Below, piece by piece: positions 9,601 to 17,322 of a DNA stretch of 39,363 nucleotides. Position 1 is the stretch's first letter; the number at the start of each line of letters is the position of its first letter. Source of the stretch: Reyranella sp. (GTDB lineage: Bacteria > Pseudomonadota > Alphaproteobacteria > Reyranellales > Reyranellaceae); assembly GCA_022844015.1 (NCBI GenBank), contig JALHMO010000056.1, forward strand, positions 1 through 39,363, written 5' to 3'. The notes beneath the pieces were generated by a model. The model ran no database searches and had not been told where the DNA came from. It saw nothing but the letters and a program-made list of their open reading frames with translations. The translations under genes were made by a program, and so were the position numbers.

Positions 9601-9845
9601 TCCATCCGCTTGATGTCGACCACGAACTGCGAGGTGAGAAACTCGCTCCACTCCGTGATCTCGTTGGCCATCTTGGAGGCGGTGAATCCGGGGTACTGCC
9701 ACAGGATGGTGACGGTAGGCTCCTTGATGGCGGGAAAGATGTCCTTGGGAAGCCGGATGGCCGACCCGACGCCGCCGATGATCAGCATCAGCGACAGGAC
9801 GACGAACGTGTAGGGCCGGAGCAGGGCTAGCTTGACGATCCACAT
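6639..9845 (-). CDS. RND efflux pump, inner-membrane permease (HAE/AcrB-like)
   Basis: A 1068-residue proton-driven resistance-nodulation-division transporter that exports drugs or other amphiphiles from the periplasm/inner membrane. The typical layout is visible: TM1 at about residues 10-30, a large periplasmic loop (about 35-325), TM2-6, the central linker, a second TM at about 540, a second periplasmic loop and the C-terminal helix bundle. TM4 carries the proton-relay pair D399-D400 in SVGILVDDATVTLEN, as in HAE pumps and unlike the heavy-metal family. Sequences such as RLPKDIFPAIKEPTV are also typical. No adaptor gene is adjacent on this strand; the adaptor and outer-membrane factor converge from the other side, so the tripartite system is split into two transcription units. 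The start at 9845 has only a weak ribosome binding site. Confidence 0.94.
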   Translation of the reverse strand: MWIVKLALLRPYTFVVLSLMLIIGGVGSAIRLPKDIFPAIKEPTVTILWQYPGFTASKMANEITEWSEFLTSQFVVDIKRMESRNIFGIGMMRLYFHPKVDIDRALAQVTATSQTILKKMPVGTTPPYVLIYDPSSVPVMLVALASQTLTESQLFDFGQFTVRQAIAPVEGAQLPLPWGGTARVIMIDLDPVRMMAHGVTADDINNAMLKQNVILPTGSVRIGRTEYMLQMNNSPTTMELLNATPIKSSGGNIVYVRDVAHVRDGYQPQTNLVRLDGHKSVFLSVGKSGEVSTLDIIAQTKQVLKTIPTPGDLQFTILFDQSVYVLEAIQGVVVEGLIAAGLTGLLILVFLGSWRGTLVVVISIPICIFTSILLLGVTGNTLNLMTLGGLALSVGILVDDATVTLENIHRHLAMEKNLIRSILDGAQEIAIPAFVSTLCICIVFLPVALLTGPPRFLFVPMALAVLFAIATSYLLSRTLVPVLANYLIRGEHDRAARSGATTASSPGPFRRFHLAFDSGFMRLRARYVTFLGWALRHPAPVLAVFAVATILAALAVPGMGRDFFPPVDGSSLRLHVSAPTGTRIEETGVYFSKVEETMREVMGDDVAVILDNIGIPEPNNIIFSDNITASSADGEILVALKPTRRHGSREYARRLREVLPERHPELLFYFQPSDMKTQILNLGLPAPIDIKVFGLARMEALHAVAQKIEKRLLAVPGAVDVHIQQRLNQPALKIDVDRDRAAKMAREEGLTGFTQRDVARNVLMEASSSLMVNPNFWTDPESGHTYWLVVQSPLDKLSRMEDLTNIPIRGSGGAQAQYLGNIAEISRTQIPAQVDHTNVLVTFDVMANVQGVDTGSVVSAVRRIIAEESVGLPKGIVIEMGGQGQTMDLAFDQLGQGLLAATLLVYLILVINFQSWTDPFIIVMALPGAFCGVVLMLLLTQTTFSVPSLMGAIMTVGVATANSILVISFAKHALHQGQTAIQAALAAGEARFRPVIMTVIAMVFGMIPMSLGLSEGGEQNAPLGRAVIGGMLLACVATLVMVPVIFSLMRRHWRPATPQEGAELLSAR

Positions 9846-10065
9846 CTCGGTACCGGCCTAACGAAGGCCGCCCCGTCGTGAATCCGCGTCGCATATCCAG
9901 CAAGGGCCAGCTGCGCTCGCTGGCAGACGACGTACAGGCACTCTCAGACGACGGCTCCCCCGGTTGCCGTCATGGGGCCATGCGCCCGTCAGGGCGTCAA
10001 GACAGGGCTGTCGGCCGCGTCGACGCCCGACCGGCTTGTCCTGCCCGGCGGCCGTGGAGGAGAGT

Positions 10066-12078
10066 TTACGCCTCGCCGGAGGTGGCCGGGGCGTGGACGC
10101 GGCCCCAGGCCGGCATGACCGCGGCCACGGCGTGTGCCAGCTGATTCTGGAGGTAGGGCTTGGCGATCCTCGGCACGTTGGAGGCGACGCCGCGAGGCAG
10201 CTCGGCAAAAGCCGTCGCCAGCAGGACCGGCAGGTCGCGCCAGCGTTGGGCAATCTCCTCGACGAGCTGGGCGCCGGTCATCGTCGGCATGGCGTGATCG
10301 GTGATCACCAGGTCGAATGCTTCGCCTTCCGACAGCTTGGCCAGCGCCTGCCGGGCCGAGTTCACACTCGTCACGCGATGGCCGAGATCCTCCAGCATGG
10401 CGGCCGTGTTCACCAGGACCTGCGGGTCGTCGTCGACCGCGAGAATGGACAGCGGGAGCAGCCGCTCGGGCTCGGCCAGGGGATTGCCGCGCCCGACCGG
10501 CGGGAGCGGCCGGTGCTTCTCCAGGATCGGCAGCCAGAGCGTCGCCGTCGTGCCCGCGCCGGGCTCGCTGGCCAGCGTCAGCTGGCCGCCCAGCTGCTCG
10601 GCCATGCCGTGCACCGTGGAGAGGCCTAGGCCGGTCCCCTTGCCCACGCCCTTGGTCGTGAAGAACGGCTCGGTGGCGCGCCTGAGCGTATCCTCGTCCA
10701 TGCCTTCGCCCCGGTCGATGACCGACAGCAGCACATAGCGGCCGGGCTTGACGCCCGCAGCATCGACGACCTCGTGCACCGTCTCCTCGCGTGCCGCGAT
10801 CGTCAGCGGACCGCCCTTCGGCATGGCGTCGCGGGCGTTCACGGCAAGGTTCAGCAGGGACATCTCGAGCTGGTTGGGGTCGGCCAGAACCTGGCCGAGC
10901 GAGAGGGGGAAGCGGGTCTCCACGCTCACGATCGACCCCAGGGTGTGCTGCAGGAGCTCGGTCATGCCGCGCACCAGCGTGGGGATGTCGACCGGCTCCG
11001 GCCGCAGTTCCTGGCCGCGGGCGAAGGCCAGCATGCGTTGCGTGAGGGTGGCGCCGCGATGCGCGGCCTGGAGCGCGTTGTCGATCAAGGTCGACGCGCG
11101 GGCATCGTCGCCGACACGCTTGCGAAGCAACTCGAGGCTGCCGATCACCGCGGTGAGCAGGTTGTTGAAGTCGTGCGCGACCCCGCCGGTCAGCCTGCCG
11201 ATCGCCTCCATCTTCTGGACGCGGAACAGGGTGTCGCGGGTACGTTCGAGCTGGACCTGCGCGTCGCGACGCTCCGTGATGTCGCGCGTCACCTTGGCGA
11301 AGCCGAGCAGCGTTCCGTCCGGTGCCCGGATCGGGTCGATGACGACGCTGGCCCAGAAGCGCGTGCCATCCTTGCGCACGCGCCAACCCTCCTTCTCGTA
11401 GCGGCCATGGCGTGTCGCCGTCTCGAGCGCCCTCTGCGGCTCGCCCCTGGCGCGGTCCTCCTCGGTGTAGAAACACGAGAAATGCCGGCCGACGATCTCC
11501 TCGGGACGATAGCCCTTGATGCGCTGGGCGCCAGCGTTCCAGTTGCTGACCCGGCCGGCCGCGTCGAGCATGTAGATCGCGTAGTCGGTGACGCTCTGCA
11601 CCAGCAGGCGAAGCTCTTCCTGGCTCTGCAGGAGAGTCTTCGCGGCAGCCTGCCGTTCGGAGAGGTCGCGCGTGACCTTGGCGTAGCCCACGAGCGCACC
11701 GGTGGGGCCTCGAATGGGATCGATGACGACATGCGCCCAGTACCGGCTGCCGTCCTTGCGAACCCGCCATCCCTCGGCCTCGAACTTGCCTTCCCGCGCC
11801 GCCGTCTCGAGGGCTCGCGCCGGCACGCCGGCGAGCCGGTCCTCGGGTGTGTAGAAGCAGGAGAAGTGGCGGCCGATGACCTCCCGCGCCGTATAGCCAT
11901 TGAAGCGCTCGGCACCCGTGTTCCAGCTCACCACGCGACCCGATGGGTCGAGCATGTAGATGGCGTAGTCGATGACGGCGTCGACCAGCATGCGGAAGCG
12001 ATGCTCGTCGGTCAGCGCGCCGACCAGCCCGCTCTCGCTGTCGTTCGAAGCGCGTGGCGGCTGGCCAGATGGGCTCAT
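10066..12078 (-). CDS. Hybrid sensor histidine kinase: PAS-PAS-HisKA-HATPase-REC
   Basis: A 670-residue cytosolic sensor without transmembrane segments. Two PAS domains (about 25-145 and 155-275) are near copies of each other, both containing GRHFSCFYT-EDR, GWRVRKDG and VVIDPIR. The HisKA dimerisation domain has phospho-acceptor H302 in GGVAHDFNNLLTAV. The ATPase domain has the N box (LLNLAVNARDAMP), G1 box (DRGEGMDED) and G2 box (GKGTGLGLSTVHG). A C-terminal receiver domain follows, with acidic DDD at 549-551, phospho-acceptor D594 (VITDHAMP) and K640. The start at 12078 is chosen for its AGGAAGG site. No separate response regulator or DNA-binding partner is encoded nearby, so output must go elsewhere. 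The signal is unknown; such PAS domains often bind small ligands, flavin or haem. Confidence 0.93.
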   Translation of the reverse strand: MSPSGQPPRASNDSESGLVGALTDEHRFRMLVDAVIDYAIYMLDPSGRVVSWNTGAERFNGYTAREVIGRHFSCFYTPEDRLAGVPARALETAAREGKFEAEGWRVRKDGSRYWAHVVIDPIRGPTGALVGYAKVTRDLSERQAAAKTLLQSQEELRLLVQSVTDYAIYMLDAAGRVSNWNAGAQRIKGYRPEEIVGRHFSCFYTEEDRARGEPQRALETATRHGRYEKEGWRVRKDGTRFWASVVIDPIRAPDGTLLGFAKVTRDITERRDAQVQLERTRDTLFRVQKMEAIGRLTGGVAHDFNNLLTAVIGSLELLRKRVGDDARASTLIDNALQAAHRGATLTQRMLAFARGQELRPEPVDIPTLVRGMTELLQHTLGSIVSVETRFPLSLGQVLADPNQLEMSLLNLAVNARDAMPKGGPLTIAAREETVHEVVDAAGVKPGRYVLLSVIDRGEGMDEDTLRRATEPFFTTKGVGKGTGLGLSTVHGMAEQLGGQLTLASEPGAGTTATLWLPILEKHRPLPPVGRGNPLAEPERLLPLSILAVDDDPQVLVNTAAMLEDLGHRVTSVNSARQALAKLSEGEAFDLVITDHAMPTMTGAQLVEEIAQRWRDLPVLLATAFAELPRGVASNVPRIAKPYLQNQLAHAVAAVMPAWGRVHAPATSGEA

Positions 12079-12313
12079 CCGGCTACCTTCCTGCAGCAAG
12101 CGACTGATTTTTCTACCATATTGCACGAGAGGCCAACGCGGGCCCGGAACCGGGGTTGCAATCGGGTCCGATACCCAACGCGGCGCCTGACAGCGACGCG
12201 GCGAGCATACACCGGTTCGTGCCCCGTCGGGCCACGCGGCGCCGCGGCCGGCTTTGGCCGCGCACCTCGATGAGATATCGTTCCTGCAAAGCGTCAACGT
12301 CATAGGGGGAAAG

Positions 12314-13063
12314 ATGGAGCTCAAGGGAACGGTCGCCGTGATCACGGGCGGCAATGGCGGGCTGGGGCAGCGCATCTGTCACGCTCTCGCGGCAGAGGGC
12401 TGTCACATCGCGGTCGTCTATGCCCAGAGCCGGGACCAGGCCGAGGGAGTGGCGCGCGATCTCGAGAAGCATCAGGTCGGCGCCGCCGCCTTCGCCTGCG
12501 ACGTCACCAGGCGCGAGCAGGTGCAGGCGCTGGTCGACGACGTCGTCAAGCGGTTCGGCCGGCTCGACATCCTTGTCAACGACGCCGCCTACAACAAGTC
12601 GATCCCGTTCACCGACCTCGACAGCCTGACCTACGAGGAATGGACGAAGATCATCGACATCAACCTCACGGGGCCGATGCTGTGCACCAAGGCGGTGGCT
12701 CCGGTGATGAAGCGCCAGGGCAGCGGGCGGATCGTCAACATATCGTCGGTCGCAGGCCTCGGTCCGACCGGCTCGTCGATCGCCTACGCCGTGTCAAAGG
12801 CGGGCCTCATCCATCTCACCAAGTGCATGGCGGTGGCGCTCGCTCCCGAGGTGCTGGTGAACTGCGTGGCCCCGGGCCTGCTCGAGGGCACGCGGGCGAC
12901 CGCCAACCTGCGGCCCGAGGTGATCGAGAGCGGCCGCCGGCTGTCGCTGCTCGGCAAGGCGGCCGACAAGGACGACGTCGCCGACCAGGTCGTCACGATG
13001 TGCCGCACCAACACGACGACCGGCCAGACCCTGGTCATCGACTCGGGGCGGACGTTTCACTGA
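12314..13063 (+). CDS. Short-chain dehydrogenase/reductase (SDR)
   Basis: A 249-residue classical SDR, an NAD(P)(H)-dependent oxidoreductase of alcohol/ketone groups. The cofactor motif TGGNGGLG is at residues 11-18. The NNAG motif is altered to NDAA (89-92). The catalytic set N117, S145, Y158 (YAVSK) and K162 is complete. The C-terminal substrate loop includes PGLLEGTRAT, and the protein ends with IDSGRTFH. The start at 12314 is preferred because AGGGGGA lies just before it, although the frame extends upstream. It is divergent from the histidine kinase with about 235 nt between, so the two may share a control region. The substrate is not predictable. Confidence 0.9.
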   Translation: MELKGTVAVITGGNGGLGQRICHALAAEGCHIAVVYAQSRDQAEGVARDLEKHQVGAAAFACDVTRREQVQALVDDVVKRFGRLDILVNDAAYNKSIPFTDLDSLTYEEWTKIIDINLTGPMLCTKAVAPVMKRQGSGRIVNISSVAGLGPTGSSIAYAVSKAGLIHLTKCMAVALAPEVLVNCVAPGLLEGTRATANLRPEVIESGRRLSLLGKAADKDDVADQVVTMCRTNTTTGQTLVIDSGRTFH

Positions 13064-13088
13064 ATCATTTCCCCCTATGAAAATGCGC

Positions 13089-13337
13089 TGGGAGCGCGCC
13101 ACTCCAGTGGCGCTCATGGGATGTGTAATCGCAAGAAGAGCGCCACTGGAGTGGCGCGCTCCCAGCCATGAGCTTCCCTCTCGCAGCGCCACCATTTTCT
13201 CAGCATCGTGGTGCGCGCTGGCGTGCTGGGGGTCTCCCCAGCGAAGCTGGGGAGGTGTCGGCGTCTTCGCCGACGACTGGGGCTCATGACCCCTCCGTCG
13301 CGTATGACGCGACACCTCCCCAGCGGAACTGGGGAGG
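13089..13337. repeat. Composite palindromic repeat (family B, conserved spacer, paired family A)
   Basis: From left to right: a family B palindrome with perfect 26-nt arms at 13089-13114 and 13139-13164; a conserved spacer (13165-13233); a family A palindrome (13234-13255); an inner imperfect palindrome containing GGCTCATGACCCCTCC; and a second family A copy (13315-13337). The B-spacer-A part recurs almost unchanged but inverted at 39221-39363. The element lies between the stops of the SDR gene and the lyase gene, which converge. Confidence 0.85.
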
Positions 13338-13344
13338 GAAACGA

Positions 13345-14709
13345 TTATCGCAGCCCCGCAGCGCCCTTGCGCGCCCGCGCGGCGCCCTCGCGGGCCATGT
13401 CGCCGCAGAGGCCCGTGTAGGCGGTGGGATCGAGCAGCCTCGCGATCGCCTTGGCATCGACGTGCGCGGCGAGGCGTTCGTCGGCGGCCAGCAGCTCCGC
13501 GAACGGCTTGCCCTCGACGAATGCCGCCTGCGCCGCGTCGTACACGATGTCGTGGGCGTGCTGGCGGCCGATCGCCGTGCCGAGATCGAGCATCACGGCC
13601 TCGGCCATGATCAGCCCGCCGCCGAGGTCGAGGTTGGCCCGCATGCGCCTGGGGTCGACGCGCAGGCCGCGCATGACCTCGGCCAGCCGGCCCAGCATGT
13701 CGCCGGTGGCGACGCAGGCCCGTTGCTCGGCGGCGTCCATCATCAGGCTGGTCGTGCGGTCGGCCTCGTGCTCGGTCGTCATCGCCTCGAGCGCCAGCGG
13801 CACCTGGCTGCGTACCTCGGCAGCGGCGGCAATGATGTCCTGGCAGAGCTTGGGATTGCGCTTCTGCGGCATGGTCGAGCTGCCGACCGTGCCAGGGGGC
13901 ACCGGCTCCTCGACCTCGCCGAACTCGGTCTTCATCAGGGTGTAGATCTCGCGGCCGATCTTGCCGCAGGTGGCGGCGAGCAGGCCGAGCACGCAGATGT
14001 TCTCGGCCAGGTGATCGCCGAGCGCGCGCGACGGCACCGTCATCGTGCCGAAGCCCAGCAGCCGGCCGATTGCCTTCTGCACCGGCGGCCCCTGCTTGCC
14101 GAGCGAGGCGAAGGTCCCTGCGCCGCCGCCCAGCATGGCGACGAACAGCCGCGGCGCGAGCTGCTGCAGGCGCTCGACGTGGCGCAGCAGCTCGTCGATC
14201 CAGACGGCGACCTTGTAGCCGAAGGTGGCCGGCACGGCGTGCTGGCCGTGCGTGCGCCCGGCCATCGGCATGTCGGCGGTCCGCTCGGCCAGGCCGGCCA
14301 TCGCCGCCAGCACCTCGCCGATCTGGCGCAGGAAGACGGCGTGGGCCTGGCGCAGCACCAGGAGATCGCCGGTCTGGGTGATGTTCTGGGTCGTGGCACC
14401 CCAATGAACCCAGCCGCCGTGCGGGTCGCCGACAATGCGCCCGAGCTCCCAGACCAGCGGCACGAGCGTGTGGCCGGTCCGGGCGAGGCCTTCGTCGATG
14501 CGCGCCCGATCCATCAGCGCGAGCTGCGCCTTGGCGGCGATCGCCTCGGCTGCCGCGGCCGGGATGATGCCGAGCTCGGCCTGCGCGCGCGCCAGCGCCG
14601 CCTCGACGTCGAGCCAGGCCTGCCAACGGTTCTCGAGGCGATAGAGGGCGCGAATGCCGGGATCGGCAACCCGGGTTGCGGTCGGCAGCGTGTCGCTTTC
14701 ATTGGCCAT
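13345..14709 (-). CDS. Class II fumarase/aspartase-family lyase (PurB/PcaB-like)
   Basis: A 454-residue member of the fumarase/aspartase superfamily, closest in features to adenylosuccinate lyase and 3-carboxy-cis,cis-muconate cycloisomerase. The superfamily signature GSSTMPQKRNP is at residues 276-286. An HWGATTQN motif (102-109) and the THGQ histidine (H154) form the other active-site strands. A C-terminal ADSL_C-like domain ends with PTAYTGLCGDMAREGA. These enzymes eliminate or cyclise across a C-N or C-C bond with formation of an alkene. The exact reaction is open: protocatechuate-pathway neighbours are lacking and the purine role is usually fulfilled by PurB, so a dedicated catabolic lyase is likelier. 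ATG at 14709 follows GAGGTGG. It lies 11 nt after the stress-protein gene and is probably cotranscribed with it. Confidence 0.88.
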   Translation of the reverse strand: MANESDTLPTATRVADPGIRALYRLENRWQAWLDVEAALARAQAELGIIPAAAAEAIAAKAQLALMDRARIDEGLARTGHTLVPLVWELGRIVGDPHGGWVHWGATTQNITQTGDLLVLRQAHAVFLRQIGEVLAAMAGLAERTADMPMAGRTHGQHAVPATFGYKVAVWIDELLRHVERLQQLAPRLFVAMLGGGAGTFASLGKQGPPVQKAIGRLLGFGTMTVPSRALGDHLAENICVLGLLAATCGKIGREIYTLMKTEFGEVEEPVPPGTVGSSTMPQKRNPKLCQDIIAAAAEVRSQVPLALEAMTTEHEADRTTSLMMDAAEQRACVATGDMLGRLAEVMRGLRVDPRRMRANLDLGGGLIMAEAVMLDLGTAIGRQHAHDIVYDAAQAAFVEGKPFAELLAADERLAAHVDAKAIARLLDPTAYTGLCGDMAREGAARARKGAAGLR

Positions 14710-14720
14710 CGGTGACCACC

Positions 14721-15536
14721 TCAGTGAGCCAGGAGCAGGGGGATCGGGCAGGACGAGATCACCTTGGCGGTGGCGCCGCCCAGGCCGAGGAAGTTGCTCA
14801 ACTGGCCGTGGCCGTAGGCGCCCATTACCAGGAGATCGGCCTCCTTGTCCCGGGCATATGCCAGCAGAGCGCGGCCGCGCGCGCGCCCGGACACCGCACC
14901 AGCGTCCATCGCCTCGACCGTCACGGCAATGCCGCGGCGTCCGAGGTAGCGCACGAGACGAGGCGCGCCGACGGAATTCGGCTCGGCGCCCGCCATGACG
15001 GTCACCCTGCTGGCCTTCTCGAGGAACGGCAGCGCGGCACCGACGGCGCGCGCCGCCTGCACGCTGCCGTTCCAGGCGACGATCACGGACGCCGGCGGAT
15101 CGGATGGCAGGTTGGGCGGTGCGATCACGACGGGCCGGGCGCAATCGTAGAGCACATGCTTGACGGTCGACGGCGCGATGTTCTCGGCATCGCCGCCCGG
15201 CCGGCCGAGCAGCACCAGGCTGGCGTAGCGGCCGAGCGTGATCAGCCGGTCGCGCGTCACGTCGTCGCCGCCGGCGAAGGTCGAGCCGCCGAGCGACTCG
15301 ACCAGGTCGTGGAAGGCCCGCTTGGACTCGGCGGCGCGCGATCTCAGCCTGTCGTCGGAGAGTCGCTTGAGGAACGGCATTGCCTGCGACGCGATGTCGA
15401 GATCGCCCTGATGGGTCTCGGAAAAATGGAGGGCGTCGACGGTGCCGCCGAACATGCGCGCGATCCGGGCCGCGAGGCCGAACGACACCACCGCATCCGG
15501 GCCGCCCTCGGATATCGCAAGGATGGATTTGTACAT
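14721..15536 (-). CDS. Universal stress protein with tandem UspA domains
   Basis: A 271-residue cytosolic protein with two Usp domains (about 1-140 and 150-271). The second has the ATP-binding signature GAYGHG...GLGGAT near the C-terminus, with a glycine where S/T often follows, so nucleotide binding is likely but not certain. An alpha/beta nucleotide-binding start (MYKSILAISEGG) opens the first domain. Such proteins aid survival under stress or energy limitation. ATG at 15536 is preceded by GGGGAGAG. It is the first gene of a two-gene operon with the lyase; the functional link between them is unclear. Confidence 0.88.
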   Translation of the reverse strand: MYKSILAISEGGPDAVVSFGLAARIARMFGGTVDALHFSETHQGDLDIASQAMPFLKRLSDDRLRSRAAESKRAFHDLVESLGGSTFAGGDDVTRDRLITLGRYASLVLLGRPGGDAENIAPSTVKHVLYDCARPVVIAPPNLPSDPPASVIVAWNGSVQAARAVGAALPFLEKASRVTVMAGAEPNSVGAPRLVRYLGRRGIAVTVEAMDAGAVSGRARGRALLAYARDKEADLLVMGAYGHGQLSNFLGLGGATAKVISSCPIPLLLAH

Positions 15537-15580
15537 GCTCTCCCCAGTTCCCCTGGTCGCTATCTACTCTACTCCTTATT

Positions 15581-15741
15581 CCTCCCCAACTTCGTTGGGG
15601 AGGTGCCCCCGTAGTCGGGGGCGGAGGGGTCATGGGCTCGAGACTCGTTGCTCATGACCCCTTGTGTCGCCATCGGGATTTTGGCCGCAAAGCGGCGAAA
15701 AGCCCTTAGACGGCGACACCTCCCCAATGGAGTTGGGGAGG
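15581..15741. repeat. Paired family A palindromes flanking an imperfect palindrome
   Basis: Two family A hairpins, 15581-15603 (arms CCTCCCCAAC / GTTGGGGAGG, TTC loop) and 15719-15741 (CCTCCCCAAT / GTTGGGGAGG, GGA loop). They enclose GCCCCCGTAGTCGGGGGC and a CATGGG...CATGACCC inverted pair. The layout matches 13234-13337. It lies between the start of the stress-protein gene and the stop of the tupA-like gene, so it may terminate the sen/tup transcript. Confidence 0.8.
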
Positions 15742-15749
15742 AAAAAACA

Positions 15750-16589
15750 CTACGCATTCGGATCGCCGGCGTTCGGGAAGAACAGCGGCTCGCCGCCGAC
15801 CTTGTAGTCGGCGATGGCGCGCTGGCCTTGCGGCGAGACCAGCCAGTCGATGAAGCGCTGGCCCGCCTCCTTCTTCACCGTCGGATGTCTCGCCGGATTG
15901 ACCAGCATGACGCCGTACTGGTTGAACAGGCGCTTGTCCCCTTGCACGACGATCGCCAGGTCGGCCTTGTTGCGAAACGCCAGCCAGGTGCCGCGATCGG
16001 CCAGAAGATAGGCATTGGCCGCTGCAGCCGTGTTGAGCGCGGCGCCCATGCCCTGGCCGATCGCCTTGTACCAGTCGCCCTTGTCGGCGGCGATGTCGAC
16101 GCCGGCATCCTTCCACAGCCGGAGCTCGGCGACGTGCGTGCCCGACCTGTCGCCCCGCGAGACGAAGGGAAGCTTCCTGTCCTTGATGGCGCGCAACGCC
16201 GCGGCGATGTCGGTCGAGCCCTGCACACCTGCCGGATCGCTCTTCGGGCCGATCAGCACGAAGTCGTTGTACATCACGGGATGGCGCCTGACGCCGAACC
16301 CTTCGGCCTGGAACTTCTCTTCCTCGGATCTGGCATGAACGAAGACGACATCGGCATCGCCGCGCCGGCCGACGTCGAGCGCTTGTCCCGTGCCGAGCGC
16401 CACCACCTTGACCTCGATGCCGGTCGCCGCCTTGAACAGCGGCAGCAGATGGCCGAACAGGCCGGAATCCTGGGTCGACGTCGTCGAGGCGACCAGGATC
16501 GAGGGGGCCTGCGCGAGCGCCGGTGCCGCGGCGGCGGAGGACAGCACGGCGATGGCCATCAGGGCGAGGGAGCGGCGGTGGATCTTCAT
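15750..16589 (-). CDS. tupA: Tungstate-type ABC transporter substrate-binding protein (TupA-like)
   Basis: A 279-residue periplasmic binding protein with a signal peptide (residues 1-26, cleavage after PALA). The oxyanion-binding N-terminal motif ASTTSTQDSGL matches the TTTS motif of TupA tungstate-binding proteins. The rest has the type II periplasmic binding fold, with ALGTGQALDVGRRGDADVVFVHA and FVSRGDRSGTHVAE contributing phosphate-like anion contacts. The family binds tungstate very tightly and molybdate less so. It is the last gene of the block senA-tupB-tupC-tupA, 22 nt after the ATPase. An unproven alternative is another oxyanion such as selenite or selenate, given senA upstream. GGGGAA precedes the start. 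Confidence 0.88.
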   Translation of the reverse strand: MKIHRRSLALMAIAVLSSAAAAPALAQAPSILVASTTSTQDSGLFGHLLPLFKAATGIEVKVVALGTGQALDVGRRGDADVVFVHARSEEEKFQAEGFGVRRHPVMYNDFVLIGPKSDPAGVQGSTDIAAALRAIKDRKLPFVSRGDRSGTHVAELRLWKDAGVDIAADKGDWYKAIGQGMGAALNTAAAANAYLLADRGTWLAFRNKADLAIVVQGDKRLFNQYGVMLVNPARHPTVKKEAGQRFIDWLVSPQGQRAIADYKVGGEPLFFPNAGDPNA

Positions 16590-16611
16590 GGCATGGTTCC
16601 CCGTTTGCAGG

Positions 16612-17322
16612 TCAGACGAGCAGCTCGCCGGCGACGAACCGGCGTGCTTCGTCGGTCATGGGCGACTCGAAGAAGCCGGATGCGGCGGCGGTCTCGACGA
16701 TGCGGCCGCGATGGAGCAGCACGATCTCGCCGGCCAGGCGGCGCGCCTCGCCGAGATCATGCGTCGACAGCACCACCTTGATGCCGCGCTGGCTGACCGC
16801 ACGAATGATGTCCTCGATCGCCTTGGTCGAGGCGGGATCGAGGCTCGCGGTCGGCTCGTCGAGGAACAGCACATCGGGCTCGCGCGCCAGCGCGCGGGCG
16901 AGGGCGAGGCGCTGCTGCTCGCCGGCCGACAGGCGCCGCGCCGGGCGATCGGCGGCACGCGAGAGCCCGACCATGGCGAGCAGCCTTTCGATCGCTTCGT
17001 CATGGCCGCCGCGGGCAATGCGCGCAGCCCGGAGCGCGTAGCGGATGTTGGCCGATGTGGTACGACGCAGCATCGTCGGACGCTGGAAGACAATGGCGCG
17101 CCGAACCGGCGGCACATGCGCGCGGCCCTGCCAGGTGACGGTCCCGCGCATCGGCGCGACCAGGCCCATCGCGGCGCGCAGCAGGGTCGTCTTGCCGGCT
17201 CCATTCGGCCCGATCAGCACGGTCGGCGCGCCCGCGGCAATGGTAAGAGTCACGCGATCGAGCATGGTCGCATTGCCGACGGCAATCGTGACGTTGTCGA
17301 GGTCGATCGGCAGATCCGTCAT
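16612..17322 (-). CDS. tupC: Oxyanion ABC transporter ATPase (TupC-like)
   Basis: A 236-residue cytosolic ABC ATPase powering the importer formed with TupB and TupA. Walker A GPNGAGKT, signature LSAGEQQRLALARAL, Walker B VLFLDEP and the switch histidine in STHD are all present. There is no C-terminal molybdate-binding (Mop) regulatory domain, consistent with the short tungstate-type ATPases rather than ModC. The chosen ATG at 17322 overlaps the stop of the permease gene by 4 nt (ATGA), a sign of translational coupling. The frame is open further upstream but only through the permease gene. Confidence 0.92.
   Translation of the reverse strand: MTDLPIDLDNVTIAVGNATMLDRVTLTIAAGAPTVLIGPNGAGKTTLLRAAMGLVAPMRGTVTWQGRAHVPPVRRAIVFQRPTMLRRTTSANIRYALRAARIARGGHDEAIERLLAMVGLSRAADRPARRLSAGEQQRLALARALAREPDVLFLDEPTASLDPASTKAIEDIIRAVSQRGIKVVLSTHDLGEARRLAGEIVLLHRGRIVETAAASGFFESPMTDEARRFVAGELLV

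Noticed and set aside
6690..9830. 1046-codon open frame on + opposite the RND pump
   Set aside because: It is a shadow of the GC-rich antisense strand: the product is rich in H, D, Q, R and G with no domain, while the minus strand encodes a complete RND protein.
9846..10065. Possible small gene or regulatory RNA between the RND pump and the histidine kinase
   Set aside because: Only short chance frames and weak hairpins such as CCAGCTGCGCTCGCTGG; no coding or promoter pattern stood out.
15750..16589. Phosphate-binding protein PstS or molybdate ModA
   Set aside because: The STTSTQDSG motif and the short ATPase without a Mop domain fit the tungstate (Tup) type better.
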